Assembly (NCBI RefSeq): GCF_001641265.1
Contig: NW_020167542.1
Location: 248,001-312,000, forward strand
Length of the DNA stretch: 64,000 bases
Direction: 5' to 3'
Source of the DNA: Pseudogymnoascus destructans
Taxonomy: Eukaryota; Ascomycota; Leotiomycetes; Thelebolales; Thelebolaceae
Shown here: in pieces, positions 1-10,399 of the stretch
How the letters are laid out: the number at the start of each line of letters is the position of its first letter
Numbering within the stretch: the stretch's first letter is position 1
Notes under the pieces: generated by a model
The model's database searches: none
What the model was told of the DNA's origin: nothing
The model's input: the letters and a program-made list of their open reading frames with translations, nothing else
Made by a program: the position numbers and the translations under genes

Positions 1-269
1 AACTGACTGCTAATTATTCACATTATTGTACTTTAACCAGGGTTAGCACAAATACTCATGATGCTCATGAGTTACTCGAGTTACTCAAATACTCACAACT
101 ACTCATGAGTATGGTTACATAATTATACTCGCGAGTACTAGCTCATGTTTAAATCACGCGACTTTTAATTTAAAGAGCTTTATTAGTATAAGTTAACTTT
201 ATATTAAAAGCTACAGTCGAGTCGCGCTAAGTCGATTCGCGATTAGTCGATTATCGCGATAACTCGGTA
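1..269. other. AT-rich flank with ACTCATGAGT repeats
   Basis: No gene is seen. Between about 52 and 150 the sequence repeats short palindromic words around ACTCATGAGT and ACTCGAGT, and further on TCGCGA-type palindromes (about 215-260). A similar ACTCATGAGT cluster lies at 47253-47300, next to another Fot1-like element, so both may be TA-containing preferred targets. Confidence 0.4.
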
Positions 270-2165
270 ACGTAAGTCGTGGCGTAACCGGGAGAATGGC
301 GTAAACGGGATAGTGGGGGAAGACCGACCACGAAGAAAGCGAAAAGTAGAGTATTATTACTTTAGTATTCAACTATAATGCAGCCATATACTTCTTCTGG
401 GTTCTCATCCTCCTCGACATTCTCGGTTTGGTCAGGTACAGTGATATTTGTCGCTGTACTCTTGCCTTTGGTAGTCGCTTTCTGGGTGGCCTCCTCGGCC
501 TCAATGACTTGGGAGCGTAATTCCTCTGTAGTTATGTGGAATTGGCCCTTTAAAATTGCGCGTTTCCCTTTGCTCTGTGCTCTCTGTGTTTGTATTATCG
601 ATCGTAGGTTATCTGCCTCGCGTTGGTGTAAGAAGTTGCGTGTATTAAGTCGCTCAGTCTCATCAGCCAACCGACGGATATATCGAGTAGTGGGTGTGTT
701 TAGGACTGTACGCGTCTCTAAGGCCGCAACCAGGACAGTGTTCGCTTTGCGCAATGTAGAACAGTCGGGTGGACTACTGTTCTGAAAGACATTGTCAAAA
801 ATATCGTACTCAGTTGGTGTTTTTGGTCGATCATCTGTCACATCTGTCTGTTGGAGCGTCACCATCCGGATCACCCGTTGAGGTTGGAAAGGTTGTAGAC
901 CAGCACCCCTCCACGCAGATGTAATATTATGAGTAGATAGCGCAATTGCTCTCGCTTTGATGTATGCAGATAACCATTCTGCTTTTTGTATGCGTGTAAG
1001 TTGCGCTTCATTCAAATGTGAGAGCGCACTTGTGAGATATTTTTTCAATGGTCCGAAGACTGCAACATCGAGTGGTTGCAACACATGGGAAGTGTGCGGT
1101 GGGAGGACAAGGATAGATATTCGATTTTGCATACAATGGGATATAAAGCCTCCACTTATATGACTGTCGTGGCCATCGCATATGAGTAACCGTTGTTGTT
1201 GTGCTCCATTAGATGTCGCTTTCGCATGCGTTGCTGGTTCAAACACGCGTTTTAACCACTCGATGCCATGTAAGTTGCTTGTCCAACCCTTTGTATTAGC
1301 AGAGAAGTGCCATTTATCGATAACCTCAGGAGGGATCCAGTTTTGTAAGACGTTCCGACCCTTGAATATAATAAGAGGGTTAATGGTCGTTCCATCCATA
1401 CAGATGCATTCAACAGCAGACACCCATTCCTGCCGGCCTTGGTGTGCCTGGTGACATGTACGGAGTGTAGAATCAACGATGATCCGAGTACACTCCATAG
1501 TGCCAATCGAAAATCCAGTTTCATCCATGTTATACACGTTGTGTTCTTGTATTCCTAGACGCGCCACAAGGTCCTTGTACACATCAAACCACCCCGTTAA
1601 CACATCTTTTGTAACTCCACTCATTCTTTGTGCTTCGACCCGTCTGCCTAGTTGGATTTGTAAATGCGGATGTCGTTTTATAAACCGTGGGACCCAGTCT
1701 TGTCCAAGGGGAAAGTTCGGAATCTCTTCGTGATGAGTGTGTTGGGCATGTTGACTGTTAGGGTGCGACAGTTCGAAAACGCGGCATCGGTTGACATGGA
1801 TTTCATCAGCAATATCCCACAATATACGGTGACTAGGAGCATATCCACTAATTGTTAGCACCTTAATCCACTTTAAAAGTGTCTGCTCCTGCGCTGGCGA
1901 TAGCAGCTGTTGTTGTTGTCGAGTTACTCTCCGTGACAGTTTCCCTTTGACGCGTTGAAGGACTGAGTCTGGCCGGAGGTGTAAAGCCTTTGCAGCACCG
2001 TACGAAGATTTGTATAATCCAGATTTAACTCCAGCAATGACTTGTGCTAATAAAATTTCTAGTTCTTCGGCTTTTTGGCTACGCTTTCGCACCATGTTGG
2101 GAGTTTACATTGGTTTGATGATCCTCTCGATGCACGATATTCCCCCACTATTCTGGACTTACGTT
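270..2165 (-). mobile_element. Fot1/pogo-like DNA transposon (element 1)
   Basis: The left end starts ACGTAAGTCGTGGCGTAACC just after a TA (268-269), and the right end reads GACTTACGT followed by TTA at about 2165. The right (5') end lacks about 26 bp of the inverted repeat that the left end keeps (CCAGAATAGTGGGG after ACGTAAGT). TA target duplication is the rule for the Fot1/pogo group. A second element of the same family starts immediately to the right in opposite orientation, so the two 5' ends face each other across a shared TA. Confidence 0.8.
362..2095 (-). CDS. Fot1/pogo-like DDE transposase, full length
   Basis: The 577-aa protein has an N-terminal helix-turn-helix region (about residues 1-75) and a CENP-B-type second DNA-binding region (about 75-150). 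A DDE_1 catalytic core follows, with the first Asp in NMDETGF (about residue 190), the second in ICDGHDSH (about 305) and the third in HTSHVLQPLDV (about 340). The C-terminus is a charged, coiled-coil-like region ending in an acidic tail. It would cut and paste its own element at TA dinucleotides in the nucleus. There is no intron, frameshift or stop, so it looks potentially functional, although one inverted repeat is shortened. The start at 2095 (MVRKRSQKAEELE) matches the start of the related copy at 2263. Confidence 0.9.
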   Translation of the reverse strand: MVRKRSQKAEELEILLAQVIAGVKSGLYKSSYGAAKALHLRPDSVLQRVKGKLSRRVTRQQQQLLSPAQEQTLLKWIKVLTISGYAPSHRILWDIADEIHVNRCRVFELSHPNSQHAQHTHHEEIPNFPLGQDWVPRFIKRHPHLQIQLGRRVEAQRMSGVTKDVLTGWFDVYKDLVARLGIQEHNVYNMDETGFSIGTMECTRIIVDSTLRTCHQAHQGRQEWVSAVECICMDGTTINPLIIFKGRNVLQNWIPPEVIDKWHFSANTKGWTSNLHGIEWLKRVFEPATHAKATSNGAQQQRLLICDGHDSHISGGFISHCMQNRISILVLPPHTSHVLQPLDVAVFGPLKKYLTSALSHLNEAQLTRIQKAEWLSAYIKARAIALSTHNITSAWRGAGLQPFQPQRVIRMVTLQQTDVTDDRPKTPTEYDIFDNVFQNSSPPDCSTLRKANTVLVAALETRTVLNTPTTRYIRRLADETERLNTRNFLHQREADNLRSIIQTQRAQSKGKRAILKGQFHITTEELRSQVIEAEEATQKATTKGKSTATNITVPDQTENVEEDENPEEVYGCIIVEY

Positions 2166-2167
2166 TA

Positions 2168-2742
2168 ACGTAAGTCGTGGCGTAACCGGGAGAATGGCGT
2201 AAACGGGATAGTGGGGAATATTGAGCATCAAGAGTATCACCAAACCAATGTAAACCCCCAACATGGTGCGAAAGCATAGTCAAAAAGCTGAAGAACTAGA
2301 AGTTTTATTGGCACAAGTCATTGCTGGAGTTAAATCTGGATTATACAAATCTTCGTACAGTGCTGCAAAGGCTTTACACCTCCGGCCAGACACAGTCCTT
2401 CAACGCGTCAAAGGGAAACTGTCACGGAGAGTAGCTCGACAACAACAACAGCTGCTATCGCCAGCGCAGGAGCAGACACTTTTAAAGTGGATTAAGGTGC
2501 TAACAATTAGTGGATATGCTCCTAGTCACCGTATATTGCGGGATATTGCTGATGAAATCCGTGTCAACCGATGCCGCTTTTTCGAACCATCGCACCTCAA
2601 CACTCAACCCGCCCAATATGCGCAACACGAACAGATTCTGAACTTTCCCCTCAGACAAGATTGGGTCCCACGCTTCATAAAACGACATCCGCATCTATAA
2701 ATCCAACTAGGCAGACAGGTCGAAGCACAAAGAATGAGTGGG
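2168..2742 (+). mobile_element. Fot1/pogo-like element 2, left part
   Basis: The terminal repeat ACGTAAGTCGTGGCGTAACC and subterminal sequence (2168-2262) match element 1. The element is interrupted at 2742 by LTR R1 (5-bp TSD GTGGG at 2738-2742), and its continuation is found inverted at 14036-15099. Confidence 0.8.
2263..2742 (+). pseudogene. Fot1-like transposase, N-terminal part, split by LTR and inversion
   Basis: It encodes about 145 residues closely similar to the start of the 577-aa transposase of element 1 (MVRKHSQKAEELEVLLAQVI), covering the helix-turn-helix and CENP-B-like regions. A stop (TAA at 2698, a CAA-to-TAA change) interrupts the frame just before the LTR insertion point. 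The catalytic part lies on the minus strand at 14036-15094. The gene is dead. Confidence 0.85.
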
Positions 2743-3305
2743 TGTCATACTGACATTTGTTCCACTTAGTTTGCTATCAAACTCAAGAGCAAACTTAGAA
2801 ATCTCCTCCTCAAACCTACAAGTCACCATACATATCTTGGCTTATCACACCAACAACAAGAGCAATACTACTCAACGATTGCTGCAAACTCTTCTACTAC
2901 ATCTGTTTATGCTACATACATCACAGCATATTATTTGGACACTCATTGAACAAGTTATTAAGAAAATATCCTCCTTAAGGGGGTGGGCCAATACTACCAC
3001 ATGGCATATCTCTACCAACTAGAGGCCTAGGAACATGAACGATAGCTCTAAAAGCTTCTACAACCCTCTATGATTCATTACACGTCATCACTCCTTAGTT
3101 ACCCACAAGATTGGTTAAGTTATGACATAATTTGTCTATAGGGGTACTCTGACCTTGGACCTCCTTTTAACTTCCTATAGGCTAGGAACCCAAGAGATGG
3201 TTCTATGGGATTCTCTTACGTTCACTACATGATTAGCAAGCTAGTTGTGGCTCGCACTTGATTTCTAATACAGTTACCAAGCCTGGTTAGTCATGGAAAG
3301 TCATG
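2743..3305 (+). repeat. LTR family R, copy R1, left part
   Basis: It starts TGTCATACTGACAT directly after TSD GTGGG and runs to 3305, where the gypsy element inserted (TSD TCATG). The rest of R1 is inverted at 15100-15477. Compared with R3 (27522-28429) it has a foreign stretch at about 2885-3000 and about 40 extra bases near 3230-3270. No gene. Confidence 0.8.
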
Positions 3306-3702
3306 TGTTACAGCTACAGTAACGTGATGTCATGGTTACAGGACCAGGGCCTAGTAACGTGACGTGTGAGTCACAGGGGGCAAGCGGGGTAGGCTGCCAT
3401 GTGACAGGGCTAATGGATAGTTGCAGAAACTAGTGGATATTGGATAGTTGAGCTATCCACGAACTATCCTGAATATCTAGCTATCCGCCAACTATCCAGA
3501 TTACCCATGAGGCACAATGCCACTATATAAGTAGATAGTATTTCTTAGATAGGAGCTTCATGCTCAACTCAATATAGTATTCTTTGCAATACTGTAACAT
3601 GTTACTTGGGACGCCTTTGTGTCTAATCCCCTGCCTCCTCTGTCAAGTCAACCTTATGCAAGAAACCTCTGTGTCTTCTATCGTTTAGAAGTCAGCATTA
3701 CA
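3306..3702 (+). repeat. 5' LTR of the split gypsy element
   Basis: The 397-bp LTR begins TGTTACAGCTACAG and ends GTCAGCATTACA, preceded by TSD TCATG (3301-3305). It holds a TATA-like TATATAAG at about 3523. The 3' LTR of the same element (15478-15834) is 40 bp shorter because a segment near its start is missing. A related solo LTR is at 29370-29765. Confidence 0.9.
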
Positions 3703-3748
3703 CTTTGAGCACCACTTCTACGAGATACCGGCTTACACACAAAGCAAC

Positions 3749-5195
3749 ATGGCTGGAGACGATACTGGATCAAACGTTGGATTGAAGGGGAAGGTTGCTA
3801 CTGAACCTACCATCGAAGCCCCACAGGGTCACCCTTCAGATAAGTTGAAGATTGCATTCCCAGACACCTTTCATGGGGATCGCAAGAAGCTTAAGAGCTT
3901 CATCATCCAGACAGAGCTATGGATGGCGTTTAACGCCAAACACTTCAACAAGGAAGTGGAACAGGTCCTATGGGCTGTGGCACTCTTTCGAGGACCAGCC
4001 TCAGAATGGATCTCTAACTACCTCGCCGACTACATGAACCATCGAACACCCGACGGAAAATGCAACACCTTAGCTAGCCAAGGAACGAAGGAAATTTTTG
4101 TATCCTGGAACGGATTCCTCAAAACGCTTAATTAAGGCAAACTTCGGAGACATTGATGAACGACGAAATGCAGTCAGGGCACTCCAGGCTCTCAAGCAGA
4201 GAGGGTCAGCAGTTGCATACACCACTGAGTTTCAACAGCATGCAACACTCACCAACTGGGGAGACGAGGCTATCTGTGACCAATTCTACGCAGGACCATG
4301 TGAAGGACGAAATCTCAAGGTCTGACAAACCAGATGACCTTAGAGAGATGATTGAATTGGCTCAGAAGATCGACAATCGTCACTACGAACGGCAACTCGA
4401 GAAGAAAGGGGGACCACCTAGTCAACACTGGACTCAGAGAAGAAAACAAACAAAGAGTCATTGGCCCCAACCTATGGAACTCGATGCTACTTTCAAGCCT
4501 AATGGCAAACCCCACAATCCCAACAAGGAGCGACAGTTCCAAGAACGGCTCTGCTTCAACTACAATAAGCCTGGACACATAGCGCGAAACTGCAGACAGT
4601 CAAAGAAAGGGAATGGAGGACGAAAGTATGGCAAACAGCTTAACGCTACTTGGCAAGGTCAAGGCGGGTGCAAGGCCCCGCGAGGACAGCTATGTGCCAC
4701 GTTAAAAGGAAAAGAGAACTGGAGTATTACTACTCAGGATCTCGAGGAATTCCACTTGTCAAACAGAGAAGACAAGAACGACGACAAGGAGCTCACTAGT
4801 TCTCAAAAGCACCAGTTACAAGCATTTGAGAAGACAGCAAGTAAGACTCTCTTCAAGGAACAACTGCCAGGAGCAGTAAGGACCTTCAAGGAAGCCATGC
4901 TTCAGGAGATGGTCGATCAAAGAATTCCTGTGCCCAAGCCACCAATGAGCTGGCAGGACACTACACAATACTGGGAGATTGCAGTTCGCACAGTGAGGTG
5001 CCGACCAGAATACCCTCACCAGCAGGAAAGCATCCCAAGAGAAGAAAGGGGAACACGAGTGTTAGAAGCACACAAACGCCTATGCCGCGAAGCAGAACGA
5101 AGAAGAGAAAGGGTACCAGTTCTACGACCATTAGAATATGGTGAACATGATGGATTTTCCTCAGACGGTTATTCCTCAGACGATTCAAAAAACTA
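3749..5195 (+). pseudogene. gypsy gag, frameshifted
   Basis: Gag begins MAGDDTGSNVGLKGK and carries a retrotransposon-gag domain (FPDTFHGDRKKLKSFI... through FNAKHF). The frame is broken near 4120 and again near 4310; the pieces continue as RNAVRALQALKQRGSAVAYT and DKPDDLREMIELAQKIDNRH. The zinc knuckle near 4550 reads CFNYNKPGHIARNC: the second cysteine of CX2CX4HX4C is Tyr, a G-to-A type change. Gag would form the particle and bind RNA; this copy cannot. Confidence 0.85.
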
Positions 5196-5255
5196 GGAGT
5201 CCTCGGCAGTAGGCCACTGGCGAGCGACACAAAGAGGCCTAGTACAAACCAGCTA

Positions 5256-7742
5256 TGTGCCACAATGGGCGGCATGCAGCTATATGTGGTTGCTAAGATA
5301 CAACAGCAACACCTCCGAACTATGATAGACTCAGGAGCAACAGGCAATTTTATGACAAAGAAAGTAGCAGACACACACGGTTTCAGGACGCAACTGAAGA
5401 CCGATCCATACCCATTATGGTTGTAGATGGAGAGCCCATCTCAACTAACAACGGAATGGTGACCCACGAGACGGTCCCATTAGAAATGGTCATGCTACGC
5501 GGACACAAGGAAACGATACAGTTTGATATCATGCACATGGACAATCATGCATGCATACTTGGTGTACCGTGGCTCAAGAAACACAACCCCCAGATCGACT
5601 GGCGGAATGAGAAAGTTGTGATGAGCCAGTGTGTCACGACCCTTCGATTTGCTTTAGTCTCTAGTACTTATTTCACTATGTCATTCACTTCACCTGCTTC
5701 GCTCACTTCGCTCACTTCGCTTCACTTGCTGACCTAGATCAGCCCAAATGTTGACTACTGGCTTAGGCTCTCTGTTATTGGCTTGCTGCACTAGGGCTCG
5801 CTTAGCTAGGGTTCGGTTAATTAGTGCCTTCACTTATTTGGCACTAGGGATTTTTACTGTTATATAAGCACTTATTGCTCATGTCTCTTATTGATCTTTA
5901 GCTAGCAAATTATATACTACTTGGCCTTCTTGCAATTCCTCCTGCTTCGACTTACTTTGCATTCCCTTACTTCGAGTCTCACCACTTGGCCAACCTGTTA
6001 GTCTCACCACTTGACCCCTGTGGTATAAAGTATATGCTTTGGAGCCTGAACTACTATACCTTGTCCTACTGCTTCGAGTATCAAAGTCTTCACATTATAC
6101 TTCGGATACTTCTGCAGACTTGAAGGTCAGCCTCGGTTCGAACTGTCCTTACACAGTGCGCGTGTGAACAACGAACAGACACGACGCAGAAGGAGAAAAC
6201 CTCCAAAGACCGGAAGGAGTTATGTGCGACCACCGAGTCTGATGACCTAGCCCAGGCATCCTCACTGAAGCAAATACCAGTGGAGTATAAGGAATACAAG
6301 CAGTTATTCTGGGAAGGCCCTAACGAAGAGGCGCTTCCTAAGCACCAACCATGGGATCATGAGATACCTATCATGGAAGGAAAAAGTCCACCATTCGGAC
6401 CAATATATCAGATGTCAGCAGCAGAGCTGGACGTACTAAAGGAATACATTGACGAGAACCTCGCAAAACGGTTCATTCGACCATCGACATCACCAGCAGG
6501 AAGTCCAATACTATTTGTGCCAAAGCAAGGACAAGAAGCTAAGACTCTGCGTGGACTATCGAGGAACGAATAATGTCACTATCAAAGATAGATATGCTTT
6601 ACCTTTGATAAACGAACTACACGACCAGTTCCAGGGAGCCAAGATATTTACCAAGCTGGACCTCAGAGGCGCCTATAACCTGATTCGAATCAAGAAAGGA
6701 GATGAGTGGAAAACAGCATTCCGCACCTGCTATGGCTTGTTCGAATATTGTTATGCCCTTTGGTCTAACAAATGCACCAGCATCCATGCAGAGGCTCATG
6801 AATGCAGCTCTCCATGAATACTTGGATGTGTTTGTTATCGTCTACCTAGACGATATCTTAGTCTACTCAGGAGACCCAACGGAACACATTGGTCATGTTC
6901 GGAAGGTATTACAGAAGTTAAAGGAGCATCGGTTACTCCTCAAGTCAGAAAAATGCAAATTCCACAAGGATCAAGTAGAATTCTTAGGCTACATTGTCGG
7001 AACGCATGGCATCAAAATGGACCAAGCAAAGGTCACAGCAGTGTTGGAATGACACCAACCACAGTCAAAGAAGTACAGGCCTTCTTAGGCTTTGCCAACT
7101 TCTACCGGAGGTTTATTATGGGATATTCCAAGCTCAACCACTTACAGAGCTTACAAGGAAAGACCTTACGTTCGAATGGACAAGCAAGGCAGAGGCTGCT
7201 TTTCCGGAACTTAAGACGAAGTTCACAGAAGCACCTATCCTAGTCACACTCGACCCTGCAAAAAGGATTGTCCTCGAAACGGACTCCTCTGACTTTGCGA
7301 TTGGAGCCTGTCTAAGTCAGCCAGACAAAGACAAGAAGCTTAAGCCAGTTGCATATTACTCTAGAAAACTGTCACCCGCGGAGCTCAACTATGACATCCA
7401 TGACAAGGAGCTGATAGCTATTGTCATTGCTTTTGAGCAATGGCGAGTATATCTTGAAGGATCGACCTACCCAAGAATCTCATATACTTCACCACAACCA
7501 AGGTTTTAAACCACAGACCAGTCTGATGGGCAGAGACACTCGCAGCCTACAACTTCACGATTACATATTGCAAGGGCTCTGAGAATGCAAGAGCTGATGC
7601 TCTTAGCAGAAGGACCGACTACATTGGCCCTAAAGAGGAAAGACCTAGAGCCATATTGAAGAAGACAGATGCAGGAATGCAATACAACGAGTTGCTAGCC
7701 ACGATTGCCACTGTGGAGAACTCGGAGTTGGAAGAAAGACAT
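5256..7742 (+). pseudogene. gypsy pol, protease-RT-RNase H part, broken
   Basis: The protease active site IDSGATGNFM lies at about 5327. Reverse transcriptase motifs follow (LRLCVDYRGTNNVTIKDRY, FTKLDLRGAYNLIRI, and the catalytic VYLDDILVYS at about 6840), then the RNase H start LETDSSDFAIGACLSQ (about 7275) and YDIHDKELIAIV. Frameshifts are visible near 6535, 6755, 7050 and 7140, and a 522-bp solo LTR sits inside the protease-RT linker (5632-6153). The enzyme made cDNA of the element; this copy is inactive. Confidence 0.9.
5632..6153 (+). repeat. Solo LTR (TGTCACGACC family) inside gypsy pol
   Basis: It starts TGTCACGACCCTTCG and ends GTCCTTACA, flanked by 5-bp TSD CAGTG (5627-5631 and 6154-6158). 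Removing the LTR and one TSD restores an open frame across the junction (SQ-CACEQRTD). It contains a TATATAAG box (about 5862) and short CACTTCGCT repeats at about 5693-5725. Confidence 0.9.
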
Positions 7743-10340
7743 CAAGAAAGCTAATGCCTTTTGCATCGCAGAACGTCTCTACCTCGCCTGCTAAACTCCT
7801 CAGCAGATTTGCTGCTGCATCGTCGTCCTTCCCTTGTAATCTGGCGTCGATAAGGGCGAATAGGGGTCCATCGCGACCACCCATTCTGGAACGAATCTCA
7901 TAAACCTCTTTTGGCAGCGGTTCCTTTTGGGATTGGCCGCCTACATCATTTCCACGCTCCTCAATATGCGGTTGATTGTCAACACCTGACATAATTGATT
8001 CAGTGTCAGAAACATTGTTGTCCTCCTCTTCCCCTATATCAGCTAGGTGAGACTTGTCAAAAACATGTAGAATAGGTAAAGTCGACTGAGACTTGGGACC
8101 TCCACTAGTCTGGGCTGTCTTAACATCTTTCTGTTTCTCTATTTCTTCTGCACTTAGTGGTTCAAGACGCACTAACTTCGACAAGCTTGCTGTATTTGCT
8201 TCATTTTTCTCATCTCTAGGTGCTAGAGATAGGCTTTTCCCATCCTCTAATAGCTCTGACTCTGCTAGATTCCCAGTCCTTGCCTGACCAGTTTCAATAT
8301 ATGAGTGATTTTTAATATGAGATGTATCTGCTAGAGTCTCTGTCCTTGCCTGTCCGTTTTCAACTTCAGAAGCTAGAGATACCCTATCCTCAGCTTCAAA
8401 CAGGTCTTCTTCGCCCTGAATTTTATTAAATGTTTCTTTAACGACTTGCTCTTGCTGGGCTTTTTGAGCTGCCTCTTGCTCTCGCTGAGCTTGCTGAGCT
8501 TGCTGAGCTGCCTCTGGAGATGCCCTATTAGCATTCTTAGATCCGGATGCAGTAAATAGGTCTTCTTTGCCATGAACTTGAAAGGTGGCTGTAGGGTATG
8601 TTTCATCGAGGACTTGGGTAGTCGGCAATTTACTTGCAGGCTGCCGAGCTCTAGCAGGATCCCCTTGGGGTGCTGAGTGCACGCGGACTGGGACCCTCAT
8701 ACTGTCATGTCCAAGTCATTTTTCCATAAGCTCGCGGCCCGTATGCATCCAGCGATGTTTATGTTGCTCACGAACAAATATAAATTTCCATCCTTCTTTT
8801 TGTCGGATTATCATCAGTCTTTCTTTTGGTTTGAAGATGAACGATTGTGGAATAGACGGGCCCCCAAACATTACCCACTGACTTTCGCGCACCCGTAAGT
8901 ATTCTTTAAGCATGGTTGGATTGAGAATTGTTCTTGGCTTCAGCTGGTTTCCATTATACTCAAATATGGAGATCGGCCATTTTACAGCGACTCTATGCTC
9001 TGGATTTAGTTCCGCATTTGCCTGATAGTGAGACGTTTCGACAAGAGGTGACGCCCCATGACTATTCGTAGATGCGCTCTCAAAAGGTTGCATGAGTGAA
9101 TTATCAATAACAACTGCATGCCTATTTTCATTGCTTGTGCCTGACATGTTCTGGTTATGTTGTGAGACGTTTCTGTTAGGCTTCCCTAGAAAGCGCTTCT
9201 GTAAGGTATGCATTATTTTGGGCTGCTTGTATCTTAGCCTCATAAGGCCTGCATTGCCCGTTTTCTGCAGTCTTAGTTCTCGGAGCTGATTAAAGGTGTT
9301 GCTAATGTCGTCTCTAACAGAACTCACTAGTGCGTCCTGTAGAATTGGAGAGCGAGCTCTCTCACGGCTTGGTAATAGTTCGCTTACAGGGCTAAGCGGC
9401 CTATCTAATGTTTCGAGGAGCTGAGTGGGTTGACCTTCAGGTAGCATCTCTATCAGAGGAATAGGCTGAGAGTCGTCCAAAACCTCTTGTTGAGTAGGTT
9501 GACGTCCTAATATTATAAGTGCTTTAGGCTGATTAAAGTTGTTGCTAAAGTCTAGTGCACCCTGTAGAATTGGAGAGCGAGCCCTCTCTCGGTCTGGTAG
9601 TAGATCACTTATAACAGTGACTGGTCTATCTAACATCTTTCTGTAGCCGAGAGAAGAAGCTGAGAGTCATCTAAACTCTCTGGCTGAGTAGGTTGACCTT
9701 CTATTATCCTGAGGACTTCAGGCTGATTGACACTGTTGATAAAGTCTGATGCGCCCCGTAGAATTGGAGAGCGAGCCCTCTCCCGGTTTGGTAATAGCCC
9801 ACTTGAAAGAATAAGCTGAGAGGGGCTTGGGAGAATAAGCTGAGAATTATTCTGAGAAGGTTGACCCTCTGTTATCATAAGTATATCTGACTGATTAATG
9901 CTAACTAGCCCATCTAACATCTCAATTTCTGTAGGTTGAGTAAGTGGGCCTTCTATTATCCTGAGTAATTCGGGCTGATTGGCGCTGTTGATAAAGTCTG
10001 ATGCGCCCCGTAGAATTGGAGAGCAAGCCCTCTCCCGGTTTGATAATAGCCCACTTGGAAGAATAAGCTGAGAATTATCCTGAGAATTATCCTGAGAAAA
10101 TTGACCTTCTGCCATCATGAGTGCTTGAGGCTCATCAATGCTCTTCCTAGAGCTGTTGCTGAGGGCATTTACTAGTATGCCCTGTGGTATTGGAGAGCGA
10201 GGCCTCTCACGGTTTGGCAACAGCTGACTCGGTCTATTGCCGTAAAGCTGAGAATTATGCTTTGAACTCTCTCCTAGAGCAAGTTGGCTATTTGTTGTCA
10301 TGATATGATCTCCCTCCAAATCTGTTCCAACAAGAGCCAC
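7743..10340 (-). pseudogene. Repeat-rich unknown protein, first part (split by inversion)
   Basis: Read from 10340 downwards, it begins MALVGTDLEGDHIMTTNSQ. Several degenerate repeats follow, built on LLPNRERARSPILRGASDFI ... NQPExLRIIEGQPTQ, at least five between about 10210 and 9350. Next come a conserved block near 8730-8990 (VMFGGPSIPQSFIFKPKERL) and an AAQKAQREQEAAQKAQ helix-like region. The frame breaks near 9635 and 8705. At about 7743 it ends at the inversion breakpoint; the same type of sequence resumes at 17863 on +. The gene lies head to head with the DUF3723 gene, whose own C-terminus also contains ALRSPIL, so this may be the tail of a related gene. Function unknown. Confidence 0.5.
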
Positions 10341-10399
10341 ATTCTCGATTCATGCCCTTCGGTGGCTGTGACTGTGCCTTCCATCCCACTGAGCTCTTC

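Larger units (their letters stand above)
3306..7742 (+). mobile_element. Ty3/gypsy chromovirus, 5' half (LTR-gag-PR-RT-RH)
   Basis: The order is LTR, gag, protease, reverse transcriptase, RNase H, then an abrupt break at about 7742. The missing 3' part is on the minus strand at 15478-17862. At the break pol reads WKKDIKKA, and the other side continues YATDECAKRVF in the same frame. Both outer flanks carry TSD TCATG inside the same R1 LTR, so these are two halves of one insertion separated by an inversion. Confidence 0.9.
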
